Notes: generated by a model from the letters alone, not told the origin. A stretch of DNA of 28,369 bases from Methanobacteriaceae archaeon (GCA_011620845.1 WOYJ01000129.1:1-28369), one strand, 5' to 3'; shown: positions 8,189 through 17,028, counted from the first letter of the stretch. Made by a program: numbers and translations.

Positions 8189-9316
8189 TTATTCATTGAT
8201 CAAGCCTTCCAACCTCTTGATAGCATTATACTTATCCTTCCTCTCCAGTTTAGCCCCCTCAAGGGCTTCTTTAAGGGTCCTGATGGAGTGGTCGTAGACC
8301 TCCCGGTCCACAGGGTAGGGGTAACCATCTTTTCCTCCATGAGTAAAGCTGTATTTCACCGGGTCCTTCCAGCTCGGCGAGGAGCCGTACACCAAATCAG
8401 AGATCAAAGCTAAAGCCCTTATTTTCTTTGGTCCCATACCCTCCAGGGAGAGCATATCCTCATAGTTGGACGGCTGTAACTCATAAGCCTTTTTTAGAAC
8501 CTCAAATTCCCTATCGGATAGGTCCATGTCCAAGACGGGGTGGTGCCTGGGCATCTTGAATTCTGTAATGTACTCGTCCAGCCGGGTCTGGCTTTCACTT
8601 TTAAGGGGTGTTTTATCCTTGAAATATTTTCTTAAGTGCTCTGGGTTGTCGCATAGAAGGTCCACACTGATTTTCCGGCTTTCTTCACTTTCAGAAGCGG
8701 TCATGTTCAGTGATTCTGCCTCTATTTTATCGCAGCATATTCCCTGGTGGGGTTCCTCCACATATTCTGCCACGTCCTCGGATAGCCAGTGGTATCTGCG
8801 GGCGTACCTGTTTTCATCGTTCATGCCCTGCTGTATCACCGCCCAGTCCCCCTTCTCATCCAGGAGGAAGGAGTGGTGGTAGAGATGGTAGCCGTCCTGG
8901 ATGCAGGAGTTATCTATCTTTGCCGATATCTTACTGGCGTAGACCAGTTCATCAATTTTAGCTGATGACAGGGAGAAGATATCCCCTGCCCTTTCAATAT
9001 CAGAGGGTGTTTTCCTGGATGCGCGGCCTTTGCCACCGGCCACCATTATCCCATGCTCCTGGGGGTCAATGGCCATTTTCATAGCCCCACAGGTAGTGGT
9101 GGTGGTTCCGGAGGAGTGCCAGTCAAACCCGATTACACAGGATAAAGCCTGGAACCAGTAATGATCGGATATGCGCCTTAGAAATTCAGCAGTGCCGTAT
9201 TCGTAGAGTAAGGTCTCGGTTATCCCCCTGGTTAACTTAACCATCCGGTGGAACAGCCATTTCGGTGCGTGTCCCCCGTGTAAAGGAAGGTTGACCACTT
9301 TTCTCTGGGAAGGCAT
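8189..9316 (-). CDS. DUF763 domain protein
   Basis: Intact protein of 375 residues (380 from ATG 9331). I prefer ATG 9316 because GGAG stands 9 bases before it; the AAGGAG before 9331 is only two bases from that ATG. The N-terminal half carries the strongly conserved DUF763 signature: LPLHGGHAPKWLF, then SDHYWFQALSCVIGFDWHSSGTTTTTCGAMK. Conserved His, Asp, Ser and Thr residues there suggest an enzyme active site. Near residue 290, DMLSLEGMGPKKIRALALI looks like a helix-hairpin-helix, a fold that often binds DNA. The family is archaeal and thermophile-rich, and I know of no firm function. The gene lies 75 bases downstream of the glycosyltransferase and just before the DUF998 remnant. Confidence 0.85.
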   Translation of the reverse strand: MPSQRKVVNLPLHGGHAPKWLFHRMVKLTRGITETLLYEYGTAEFLRRISDHYWFQALSCVIGFDWHSSGTTTTTCGAMKMAIDPQEHGIMVAGGKGRASRKTPSDIERAGDIFSLSSAKIDELVYASKISAKIDNSCIQDGYHLYHHSFLLDEKGDWAVIQQGMNDENRYARRYHWLSEDVAEYVEEPHQGICCDKIEAESLNMTASESEESRKISVDLLCDNPEHLRKYFKDKTPLKSESQTRLDEYITEFKMPRHHPVLDMDLSDREFEVLKKAYELQPSNYEDMLSLEGMGPKKIRALALISDLVYGSSPSWKDPVKYSFTHGGKDGYPYPVDREVYDHSIRTLKEALEGAKLERKDKYNAIKRLEGLINE

Positions 9317-9391
9317 TTCAACTATCTCCATATCTCCTTTTCATGAAAGAATAAATTCAGGATAATTCCTCTTTCAGGGTTAACTCTTCTT

Positions 9392-11146
9392 TCAGGTTAA
9401 TTCCTCTATTATCTCATCTAAACTGTTGAATATGGCCTGGTTACGGTCGTGTTTAAATCCGGATTGGATTTTTTCCCGGTAGTATTCCTTGTTGGAGAGG
9501 AATTTCTCTATACTTTCTTTATCTAGTTCCAGGTGGAATTCTCCATATTCCAGTTTATCCAGGTACATGGCATTCAGGATCTGTTCGAATTGTCTCTTCA
9601 CTGGAATGCTGTAGATTGGTTTTTTAAGGTACAGTGCTTCAGATATTAGACTGAATCCTCCGTTGGTTATTACTGCCTGGGCTGATGCCAGGTCATCGAA
9701 GAATTCGTCTTCGTTGAAGCTTTTGAAGGTTAAATTCCCTATTTTTTCATCTTTGTGGAAGCCGTAGATTATAAATTCATCATCTATCTCTTTGAGTAGT
9801 TCTAATAGCTTTATATTAGAGTCACTGGTCTGGTAAACCAGGATATGATCCCCTATGGTGGGTTCGAGTTCCATAACCTTTTCCCGTAGGATGGGTGGGA
9901 ACATCTTAACCTTATCTGGATTTTTTATTGGTGGGAAGAAGTAGCTGGTTATCAGGTAATAGCTGGGACGTTGAATAAAGGATCTCACTACACTGGCTGC
10001 CCGGAAGCGGTCCCTTTTGAATTCTTCTGGCACGTCCGTGTAACATTGGGTTATCACGTGCATGTTGTCCAGGCTTACCAGTGGTATTCGCAGTATCTTG
10101 TTCAGGATGTTTGAGTAAAATTCGAAGTCAGATATTATAAGGTCTGGTTTAAAGGCTTTTGCCACATTGTACATCAGGCGGATGTTATGTGGCAGGTCCA
10201 GAGGAACCCACTTAATATTTTTTGTAAATGTCCGTCGATATTGTACCTCATTTTCTTTATATACTGTGTTGAATCCTTCTATTTCATATACATCGTCATA
10301 TTTCCTGGAGAGATACTGGTAGGCCCTGTCACTGGCGAAGATGGTCACATCGTTTTTCTCCAGCAGGTGGTCTATTATCACACCGCTGCGTATGGCGTGT
10401 CCCATCCCCTCACCACAAACTCCGTATAGTATCCTTTTTCTCCCTTCACTGTGTCCGAAGTGGTAGTTCAATTGGTCGGCGCTTATTTTTCTACCGGTGA
10501 ACTGGTACCAGGTGCTCTTTGCATATTTAAGGGCTATTCCTGTCTTTCCTTCTTCCTGGGTTCTTCTGGTTGAAACGAAGAGTTTGGCGTCTCTTAAAAC
10601 CTTAAAGGAGGTGAGGTATCCGATTTTTTCTATGTAATCCGTGTCTTCTCCAAAGTCCAGATTTTCATCAAATCCGCCTACCGCTTCGTGGAGTTTTTTC
10701 CGGGTTAATATACCATAACATCCTGCTCCGTGGGGCTTTAATGTTTCAACGTACTTCATGAAGAAGTTGGCGAAGTCGTGGGATATGATGTCAAACATGT
10801 TATCACTTAATGGGTATATCTGACTGATGGAAATCCCCAATCCTTCCTCTACAAATTCCCGCAGGGCACTTTCCAGGTATCCCCTGGTCATGATGACGTC
10901 TGCATCTAAAAACAGGAGAAATTCTCCCTGTGCTGCTTCCACTCCCTTGTTTCTACCCACAGAAGGAAGTCCACCATCGACTATTTTTGCCCCGAAGCTC
11001 TTTGCTATCTCCCGGGTTTTATCCGTGGAGTGTGCATCGGCAACTATGACTTCGTAGTCGGTGAAGTCCTGTCTTTTTATGCTTTCCAGTAGGTAAGGGA
11101 GGTATTCCTCTTCATTGTAGGTGGGAATTATTATGCTGATCTTCAT
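9392..11146 (-). CDS. Two-domain glycosyltransferase (GT2 plus GT28-like)
   Basis: 584-residue fusion. Residues 1-230 are a GT-A family 2 glycosyltransferase: IIIPTYNEEEYLPYLLES, the DAD nucleotide-sugar/metal motif at 81-83, and an ED pair at 167-168 (FGEDTDYIEK). From about residue 237 a second, GT-B-like domain begins with ILYGVCGEGMGHAIRS and ends with ITNGGFSLISEALYLKKPI, the pattern of MurG/GT28-type C-terminal domains; archaeal relatives include the MJ1255 group. The protein is cytoplasmic, with no clear membrane segment. A bifunctional role in building a surface glycan, glycolipid or pseudomurein precursor is inferred. GGTGAT lies about 10 bases before the ATG. An 11-base tandem repeat lies in the promoter. 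Confidence 0.85.
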   Translation of the reverse strand: MKISIIIPTYNEEEYLPYLLESIKRQDFTDYEVIVADAHSTDKTREIAKSFGAKIVDGGLPSVGRNKGVEAAQGEFLLFLDADVIMTRGYLESALREFVEEGLGISISQIYPLSDNMFDIISHDFANFFMKYVETLKPHGAGCYGILTRKKLHEAVGGFDENLDFGEDTDYIEKIGYLTSFKVLRDAKLFVSTRRTQEEGKTGIALKYAKSTWYQFTGRKISADQLNYHFGHSEGRKRILYGVCGEGMGHAIRSGVIIDHLLEKNDVTIFASDRAYQYLSRKYDDVYEIEGFNTVYKENEVQYRRTFTKNIKWVPLDLPHNIRLMYNVAKAFKPDLIISDFEFYSNILNKILRIPLVSLDNMHVITQCYTDVPEEFKRDRFRAASVVRSFIQRPSYYLITSYFFPPIKNPDKVKMFPPILREKVMELEPTIGDHILVYQTSDSNIKLLELLKEIDDEFIIYGFHKDEKIGNLTFKSFNEDEFFDDLASAQAVITNGGFSLISEALYLKKPIYSIPVKRQFEQILNAMYLDKLEYGEFHLELDKESIEKFLSNKEYYREKIQSGFKHDRNQAIFNSLDEIIEELT

Positions 11147-11179
11147 GTTTAATAATCACCAATTAACGGATTTATGTAC

Positions 11180-11201
11180 TTAGAGACTGATTAGAGACTA
11201 A
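11180..11201. repeat. 11-base tandem repeat in the glycosyltransferase promoter
   Basis: TTAGAGACTGA and TTAGAGACTAA stand head to tail (10 of 11 equal), 34-55 bases before the glycosyltransferase start. They are just upstream of a TATA-like ACATAAAT on the minus strand. The 11-base period puts the two copies on one face of the helix, as expected for a dimer-binding operator. Confidence 0.5.
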
Positions 11202-11265
11202 TTTAGAATTTGTTGTTAAAGTATATGCAGTTAATGGATTAGCTTAAAAGTGCAGATCGAATTTT

Positions 11266-11299
11266 TTATGTTTATGAATAGATTATGTGTATGAATAGA
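11266..11299. repeat. 17-base tandem duplication at the end of a membrane gene
   Basis: TTATGTTTATGAATAGA (11266-11282) and TTATGTGTATGAATAGA (11283-11299) differ at one base. The second copy holds the last codons and stop of the membrane protein gene; the first copy follows the stop. This looks like a slippage duplication. Confidence 0.7.
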
Positions 11300-12293
11300 A
11301 ATTCCAGGTGATGAAGAAGGCATCCGTTCTATCCTTCAAGGTAGAAAACAGGCTTATTAAGTTTGCTCTGTCATTCTGGGTACTTTTAAGTTCAACTGTA
11401 CCATTTTCTTCACTTATAACATCATATCCGTTCCAGTCCACCGGTTGGGTCTGATTTACCAGGGTTATCTGGTGGTAATCCTGGTTTGATCCGGTTACTT
11501 CTACCGATAGTCCTAAAATTATGATTACTAGTACAATTATGGCCGGTTTTATAAGCTCTCTGGGTTTGAAGGGTTTACTTACAAATAACATCCCTATTAA
11601 CCCTCCTAAACCTATTATCCCTGGGTTTGAGAATAATCCACCATCTATCATTCCGATCATGGCCAACGACGCAGCGAAGGCTATGATGATCCTGTTATGT
11701 TCCATCCGGTTGTCCATGGAGATCAAACTGGTAAGATAGACCAGAGGTAAAGTAAAGACGATGAGATAAGCCACGGGTGAGACGTACTTAGATAAAGATT
11801 CACCGGTATGTATATTGGATGGTAACACCGTGCCCAGTGTGTTAAAGATGGAACCTAAGGCCGATTTAAATACATGGCTGTGCATGATGCTGGTGGAACT
11901 TACGTCTGGATTTAAGGATACGAATACTGTAAATAATGACACACCAAAGTTAATCCTCAACCATATTTCTATAATGATACCAATCAGATATGTGATTAAA
12001 ACCATGGCAATGGCATACTTTAAATATCTTCTACTTCCCCATATGTCCAAGAGGGCAAATTTACCCTTGACTTTGCCAGAAGTAATCACCCCATTTAGAA
12101 GGAGTAAACTACCCATAAAAATAAAAAATAAAATGACCTTTCCTTCCGATGAACCTAGAAGTAGGGGATAGAACAGATAAGTGGCCGGGCCCTTTAAAAA
12201 TTCCAGGCCATAGATCAGTATGGCCAGCAGGATTAATAAAGCCCCCATCAGGGTAAAGCGATTTAAATACCATTTATCCAAATCCATCACCAT
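11283..12293 (-). CDS. Polytopic membrane protein of unknown function
   Basis: 336 residues with roughly eight hydrophobic helices, for example GALLILLAILIYGLEFL, YAIAMVLITYLIGIIIEIWL, YLIVFTLPLVYLTSLI and PAIIVLVIIILGLSV. After the last helix about 65 polar residues (from TGSNQDYHQI to the C-terminus) have several N-x-T/S sequons and probably lie outside the cell, which would allow N-glycosylation. I do not recognise the family. The start is ATG 12293, with in-frame GTG and ATG codons immediately after, so the exact start is uncertain. It begins 14 bases after the nadA stop and is probably cotranscribed, but nothing in it suggests a role in NAD synthesis. Confidence 0.7.
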   Translation of the reverse strand: MVMDLDKWYLNRFTLMGALLILLAILIYGLEFLKGPATYLFYPLLLGSSEGKVILFFIFMGSLLLLNGVITSGKVKGKFALLDIWGSRRYLKYAIAMVLITYLIGIIIEIWLRINFGVSLFTVFVSLNPDVSSTSIMHSHVFKSALGSIFNTLGTVLPSNIHTGESLSKYVSPVAYLIVFTLPLVYLTSLISMDNRMEHNRIIIAFAASLAMIGMIDGGLFSNPGIIGLGGLIGMLFVSKPFKPRELIKPAIIVLVIIILGLSVEVTGSNQDYHQITLVNQTQPVDWNGYDVISEENGTVELKSTQNDRANLISLFSTLKDRTDAFFITWNFYSYT

Positions 12294-12307
12294 TAAAATA
12301 GAATATC

Positions 12308-13222
12308 TTAGGATACCTGGAGCATTCGCTCCACAGCTTTCCTGGCTTTATCTGCTATTTTTTCATCTACAGACACCACATACTCCTCGTTTATGAGGGA
12401 GTTTTTCACCTTCTCCAGGGTGTGTAGCTTCATATTTTCACAGATGGCTTCACTTAAAAGTGGCACTATGGTTTTATACGGGTTTTCCCGTCTCAGACGA
12501 GTCACCAGGTCCACCTCGGTACCTATAATAAAAGTCTGCCTGTCTGATTCGGATACATATCGCATCATGCCCCCAGTACTTAGCACTGCATCTGCCTCAT
12601 CTTGAACCTCCAAATCACATTCTGGATGGACCAGCAGGACTGCATCAGGATATTTCTCCCTGGCAAATGCTACGTCTCCCGTGTGGAACATCTTATGCAC
12701 ATAGCAATGGCCTTCTTCCGGTATGGGGATTATCTCCTTATCCACCTGACGGGCAACGAAGCCTGCTAGATTCATATCCGGACCAAAGAGGATCCGATCT
12801 TCAGATAAGCTTTCCACCACAGCCACTGCATTGGATGATGTGCACAGTATATCCGCTTCTGCTTTAGCTTCAGCCAGTGTATTAACATACAGGACAACTG
12901 CAGCACCAGGATACTTTTCTTTAGCCTTCCTTACTTCCTCTGCCGGGAGCATGTGAGCCATGGGGCATTCCGATTCCCTATCAGGCATGACAATCTTCTT
13001 TTCCGGATTCAATATAGCCGCTGTTTCCGCCATAAAATCCACACCACAGAAGACCACCAGGTCAGAGTCTGTTATCTCCGATGCTTTAATACACAGCTCC
13101 AGTGAATCGCCGAGAAAATCAGCGACTTCCTGTATATCCCCTGTTTGATAGTTATGGGCCAGGATAATGGCGTTTTTATCCTTTTTAAGTTGTATTATTT
13201 CCCTTTGTAATTCATTCAACAT
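12308..13222 (-). CDS. nadA: Quinolinate synthase NadA
   Basis: Condenses iminoaspartate with dihydroxyacetone phosphate to quinolinate, the first committed part of de novo NAD synthesis, in the cytoplasm. At 304 residues it has the archaeal length. The three [4Fe-4S] ligands are visible: C86 (RESECPMAH), C173 (EEGHCYVHK) and C261 (AICENMK). Substrate-binding segments are AHNYQTGDIQEVAD, FMAETA, NTLAEAKAEAD, SSNAV and LVHPECD. GAGGGA sits 6 bases before ATG 13222. No nadC or aspartate dehydrogenase/oxidase gene is in the window, so the rest of the pathway is elsewhere. The downstream membrane gene is 14 bases away. Confidence 0.95.
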   Translation of the reverse strand: MLNELQREIIQLKKDKNAIILAHNYQTGDIQEVADFLGDSLELCIKASEITDSDLVVFCGVDFMAETAAILNPEKKIVMPDRESECPMAHMLPAEEVRKAKEKYPGAAVVLYVNTLAEAKAEADILCTSSNAVAVVESLSEDRILFGPDMNLAGFVARQVDKEIIPIPEEGHCYVHKMFHTGDVAFAREKYPDAVLLVHPECDLEVQDEADAVLSTGGMMRYVSESDRQTFIIGTEVDLVTRLRRENPYKTIVPLLSEAICENMKLHTLEKVKNSLINEEYVVSVDEKIADKARKAVERMLQVS

Positions 13223-13290
13223 GGATAGTCCCTCAAAAAAATTAATTACTAATTATCTTGAAACTCCTTAGACTAATATCTCTTTATTAA

Positions 13291-14082
13291 TTATAAATCT
13301 TCAGATTCAAGTGAAGGTTTCACTTCTGCCCCATCCAGTGAATCTCCACAGGGACAGGAACAGTTTTCCGGGATTTTTGAAACCGAATCTGAGATGAGTC
13401 CAATTAAAACCGGCCTCTTCTTCTCCACTTCCTCAAAAACCTCATCTATGGTCAGTTTATCTGGTGATATGGAGGCTCCGTAATTGGACACTGTACATAT
13501 ACTGGTGTAACACATTTCTAACTCTCTGGCAAGTACAGCTTCCGGCAGACCAGTCATACCCACCACGGTCCCCCCTAAACGGCGGTACATCTGTATCTCT
13601 GCGGCCGTCTCGAAACGGGGGCCTTCCGTACATATGTAAACACCTTCCCCTATAACTTGGCCAGAGGAGATTAAAATATCCCTTAACTCTGGGCAGTAGG
13701 GCTCTGTAACATCCACATGAACCACTCGATCATCGTAGAACGTGTTTTTCCTCATCCTGGTGAAGTCTAAAAAATCATGGGGCACCACCAGATCACCGGG
13801 TCTAATGGATAAATCCAGAGAACCCACGGCATTGGTGGCAATTATCCTTTCTACACCCATCTCTTTCAGGGCCCAAATATTCGCCCGGTAATTTATCATG
13901 TGGGGCGGGTTGGCATGTCCCACTTCGTGTCTGGACATGAACACCACCTCCCTATCACGTAATTTGAAAAGGGCCATCTCTGGTGAGGGTCCATAAGGGG
14001 TTTCCAATACCTTCTTTTCCATATCTTCCCCCAGTTCCACTATCTCGTATATCCCGGTTCCACCGATTATTCCAATTGTCAA
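13291..14082 (-). CDS. S-methyl-5'-thioinosine/thioadenosine phosphorylase
   Basis: 263-residue purine nucleoside phosphorylase of the MTAP family. It cleaves methylthio-nucleosides with phosphate in purine salvage and S-adenosylmethionine by-product recycling. Motifs are IGIIGGTGIYE, MSRHEVGHANPPHMINYRANIWAL (phosphate and ribose binding), TNAVGSL, CTEGPRFETAAE and GMTGLPEA. At the base site it has SNYGAS (N200), where true MTAPs have an Asp pair; Asn there is typical of 6-oxopurine specificity, as in the methanogen MTIP. Methylthioinosine is therefore the likelier substrate (inference). The start is TTG 14082, set by AAGGAG about 7 bases upstream. The tail contains CSCPC, possibly a disulfide or metal site. 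Confidence 0.9.
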   Translation of the reverse strand: MTIGIIGGTGIYEIVELGEDMEKKVLETPYGPSPEMALFKLRDREVVFMSRHEVGHANPPHMINYRANIWALKEMGVERIIATNAVGSLDLSIRPGDLVVPHDFLDFTRMRKNTFYDDRVVHVDVTEPYCPELRDILISSGQVIGEGVYICTEGPRFETAAEIQMYRRLGGTVVGMTGLPEAVLARELEMCYTSICTVSNYGASISPDKLTIDEVFEEVEKKRPVLIGLISDSVSKIPENCSCPCGDSLDGAEVKPSLESEDL

Positions 14083-14155
14083 AGTGATTCTCCTTTTAGT
14101 AATTGATAATTTAATGTTAATTTCCGTTGATATTAAATGATGATTCCTTTTTTTA

Positions 14156-14944
14156 TTAGATTATTGTGCCTAAAAATACTAGAGGGATAATTACATGCAG
14201 TACGATGTCTGCAGAGAAATGGGATATCATCGCTGATTCAAGGCCTTTCCTCCAGTAAAGCCATCCAAATATAATCCCACCTACTGCATTTAAAATAATT
14301 ACCCTGGCAATTACTGCTGGCGTAAGGGCTGTTACAGCTGCTGCTGTCGGCAAGTGTCCAACTCCAAATAGTATCGCCGCCAACAAGATAGCCAACCATA
14401 TCCCTACTTTTGTTGGTTTGTCGTTGGATGTTTTTTTGATTTTAAAGAATATCCAGACCAGCAAGGTCATCAGGAACAGTCTTAATAATATTTCTTCGTT
14501 TATTCCGCCATAAAATGATGCCAGAAAACCCTGCCATACAGGAGGATTAATCTGGGAAGCCACATTTAATGTAGATCCAGCCATAGCAAATAAATAGTCC
14601 AGACCAACGATCAAAGCACCCACCAGTATCCCCAGTCCAACTGATATTCCCAGTATGGATTTTAAGTAATCCTTAACTTCCCGACCTTCTAACCAGCCTT
14701 CCAATATGGGAATACCCAATCCAACCTTTTCCGCAAGAAATAAACCAATCAGAATGGCAAAGACGAAAATAACTATATTCTGTAGGATTTGTCCAATCAA
14801 CAAAACATAAAGCGGCACAGGCAAATTTTGGAGCAAACTTCCTTGTAGGGTCAAAGTGTAGGGTAGGACAGCTATACTCCCAAATAGACTGGCAATTAAC
14901 AGTATTATACATAATTTCCATCTAGTTTTCATTTTTGATCTCAC
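14156..14944 (-). CDS. CPBP (CAAX-type) intramembrane metalloprotease
   Basis: 262-residue membrane protein with about seven to eight helices. The CPBP/Abi catalytic motifs are complete: NEEILLR (E150, E151, R155), FGVGHL (H197) and SHFSAD (H242), inside hydrophobic helices as expected for an intramembrane glutamate-type protease. In eukaryotes the family cleaves prenylated CAAX proteins; archaeal substrates are unknown. The start is GTG 14944 or, equally plausible, ATG 14932 (MKTRWK); neither has a clear ribosome binding site. It begins 29 bases after the rtcB stop, so readthrough from rtcB is likely, but a functional link is not established. Confidence 0.85.
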   Translation of the reverse strand: MRSKMKTRWKLCIILLIASLFGSIAVLPYTLTLQGSLLQNLPVPLYVLLIGQILQNIVIFVFAILIGLFLAEKVGLGIPILEGWLEGREVKDYLKSILGISVGLGILVGALIVGLDYLFAMAGSTLNVASQINPPVWQGFLASFYGGINEEILLRLFLMTLLVWIFFKIKKTSNDKPTKVGIWLAILLAAILFGVGHLPTAAAVTALTPAVIARVIILNAVGGIIFGWLYWRKGLESAMISHFSADIVLHVIIPLVFLGTII

Positions 14945-14973
14945 AATTTTATAAACAGATTAAAATATTTTAA

Positions 14974-16422
14974 CTATCCCTTGGTCACGCCTAAAGGCAC
15001 CATCCTAGCAACCAGTAAGGATATACCAGCATCATGGGCTGTTTTAACCACTTCGTCAACATCTTTATATGCCCCTGGGGCTTCTTCTGCAACTATGGGC
15101 ATGGAAGTGGCTTTGATAACAATTCCCCTGTTTTCCAGTGATTTTTTAACTTCTTCCCCACTGTAGGTTCTTTTAGCCCCTGCACGGCTCATCTTACGGC
15201 CGGCGCCGTGTGCTGTGGAGCCGAAGGTCTCCTCCATAGCCGTGTCAGTTCCTCGTAGAATATAGGAGGATGTGCCCATGGTACCAGGTATAAGAACTGG
15301 CTGTCCCGCTGCTCGGTACTCTTTAGGTATCTCTTTGCGGCCCGGTCCGAAGGCACGGGTAGCGCCTTTACGGTGGACGAAAACTTCGGTGTCTCTTCCC
15401 TTTATATTATGGACTTCCTTCTTAGCTATGTTATGGGCTACGTCGTATACTATGTTCATGTCCATATCCTCAGCAGGCTGTTTAAACACCTGTTCGAAGG
15501 ATTCCCTCACCCAGTGGACTATCATCTGCCGGTTGGTCCAGGCGAAGTTGGCGCCGGCGGCCATAGCCTGGAAGTAGTCCTGGGCCTCTGGTGAGTCTAC
15601 CGGTGCGCAGGCAAGCTGTCTGTCCGGTAAGTCTATATTGTATCTTTTAGCTGATTTATCCATAACCCGGAGGTAGTCTGAGCAGATCTGATGGCCGCAT
15701 CCCCGGGAACCGGTGTGGATCATCACCGTTACTTCACATTCGTCCAGTCCGAAGGTGCGGGCTGTTTCCTCATCGAATATTTCATCTATCCGCTGCACCT
15801 CCAGGAAGTGGTTTCCTGATCCAAGTGAGCCTAACTGGGGTATTCCCCTCTTTTTAGCTTTATCAGATACTTTATCTGCATTTGCAGCTTCCATTCGGCC
15901 TCCTTCTTCCAGGTGTTCCAGATCTTTCTTCCAACCATAGCCATTTTCAACGGCCCACTGGGCGCCTAAATTCAGTACTTCATCGATTTCACCTGGTTTG
16001 AGCCTTATCTTTCCTTTACTTCCCAGTCCAGATGGTACGTTCTTAAAGAAAACATCTACCATTTCTTTGATCTTTGGCTTCACCTCATCTTCAGTCAGGT
16101 TGGTCTTTAAGAACCGGACACCACAGTTGATGTCAAATCCAACCCCACCCGGGCTTATTACGCCTGTCCGGGTGCTGAATGCAGCCACTCCTCCGATGCT
16201 GAATCCGTATCCGAAGTGTATATCTGGAAGTCCTATGGAAAATTTTTGTATTCCTGGTAGGCATGCCACGTTGGCCACCTGATCCAGTGCTCCTTTCTCT
16301 ACAGTCTTGATTGATTCATCATCCAGATAGACTCTTCCAGGGACACGCATACCCCTCTTATAATCGGTAGGTATTTCCCATACACATTCTCTTACCTTAT
16401 TTAATTCATCTTCATTTCCCAT
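14974..16422 (-). CDS. rtcB: RNA-splicing ligase RtcB
   Basis: GTP- and Mn2+-dependent ligase that joins 2',3'-cyclic phosphate and 5'-OH RNA ends, the archaeal tRNA-splicing ligase. The start is ATG 16422, because GGAGTGAT ends 3 bases before it; a GTG 9 bases upstream lies inside that site. The protein has 482 residues. Metal ligands and the guanylylation site are all present: D97 and C100 (GVGFDINCG), H205 (GSGNHFLE), H236 (IHTGSRG), H330 (DVAHN) and H405 (AHGAGRKMSRAG). No intein is present, unlike some archaeal RtcB genes. Archease, its activator, is the next gene upstream on the same strand, 165 bases away. rtcB also has its own TATA box. Confidence 0.97.
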   Translation of the reverse strand: MGNEDELNKVRECVWEIPTDYKRGMRVPGRVYLDDESIKTVEKGALDQVANVACLPGIQKFSIGLPDIHFGYGFSIGGVAAFSTRTGVISPGGVGFDINCGVRFLKTNLTEDEVKPKIKEMVDVFFKNVPSGLGSKGKIRLKPGEIDEVLNLGAQWAVENGYGWKKDLEHLEEGGRMEAANADKVSDKAKKRGIPQLGSLGSGNHFLEVQRIDEIFDEETARTFGLDECEVTVMIHTGSRGCGHQICSDYLRVMDKSAKRYNIDLPDRQLACAPVDSPEAQDYFQAMAAGANFAWTNRQMIVHWVRESFEQVFKQPAEDMDMNIVYDVAHNIAKKEVHNIKGRDTEVFVHRKGATRAFGPGRKEIPKEYRAAGQPVLIPGTMGTSSYILRGTDTAMEETFGSTAHGAGRKMSRAGAKRTYSGEEVKKSLENRGIVIKATSMPIVAEEAPGAYKDVDEVVKTAHDAGISLLVARMVPLGVTKG

Positions 16423-16450
16423 AATTATCACTCCAGTAAATCAGGATTTC

Positions 16451-16462
16451 AAATTTATAAAA
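16451..16462 (-). promoter_or_regulatory. TATA box of rtcB
   Basis: Minus-strand TTTTATAAATTT, about 30-40 bases before the rtcB ATG. This suggests rtcB can be transcribed separately from archease. The rest of the 165-base spacer is AT-rich without other clear signals. Confidence 0.5.
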
Positions 16463-16587
16463 AGAACATCTAAATATTAAACATTAAATTTGTGCCATTA
16501 TCAGTTATATCATTATTTTGTTAAATTTGGACTTATTATTTTCTATTGAATGAAAATTAAATTATTAGTTTGTCTAAACCTGCCCTT

Positions 16588-17028
16588 TCAGGTATCCAGG
16601 ATAACCTGCAACATGAAACCGTTTTCTTCCCTGATATTCATGAGATGATAGGTTACGGCCTTCACATCCTCCCGGCTTTCATGTTTATCCAGATTGAAGG
16701 TTTCACCCCACACCGATCCCTTGAGTAGAAAGGTATCTCCCCTCTGGGATATGTGAATTTCAAACCGGGAAAATATGAGGTTTTCTGAGTCATGGAGGAA
16801 TATCAACTCGGATAACCAGTCATAAAGGAGTGCAGATGTATCCTCAGATTCAATTTCTATATATTTCCGGGTTGATGGGTTGATACGTGACGTGTCTGTA
16901 ATCACTTCAAACATGGCCAGGGCTGCATTCTCAAAGGCCTCTTCCAGGGTTTTTCCATAGGCACGGATGCCTATATCGGCGGTTACATCGAAGAATTCGA
17001 ATTTTTTTTCTAAATTCATGGGTTTCAT
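16588..17028 (-). CDS. Archease (RtcB activator)
   Basis: 146-residue protein that speeds RtcB guanylylation and allows multiple turnover. Typical features are the N-terminal FFDVTADIGIRAYG (D18 is the likely metal ligand), LEEAFENAALAMFEVITD, the central LLYDWLSELIFLHD, the KAVTYH segment near residue 123, and the C-terminal VILDT, whose aspartate (D145) is a conserved metal ligand. Length and motifs match the family. Two in-frame ATGs (17028 and 17019) compete as start; neither has a strong ribosome binding site. It lies upstream of rtcB on the same strand, the frequent archaeal pairing. Confidence 0.95.
   Translation of the reverse strand: MKPMNLEKKFEFFDVTADIGIRAYGKTLEEAFENAALAMFEVITDTSRINPSTRKYIEIESEDTSALLYDWLSELIFLHDSENLIFSRFEIHISQRGDTFLLKGSVWGETFNLDKHESREDVKAVTYHLMNIREENGFMLQVILDT

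Noticed and set aside
10187..10429. Open frames opposite the glycosyltransferase and other long genes
   Set aside because: They lack ribosome binding sites and recognisable families and lie wholly opposite well-supported genes.
14974..16422. Intein in rtcB
   Set aside because: The coding sequence has normal length (482 residues) and all active-site motifs are continuous.
16589..16608. Hairpin at the end of archease
   Set aside because: The stem (CAGGT...ACCTG) is made of the last, functionally conserved codons and is not followed by a T run, so it is probably incidental.
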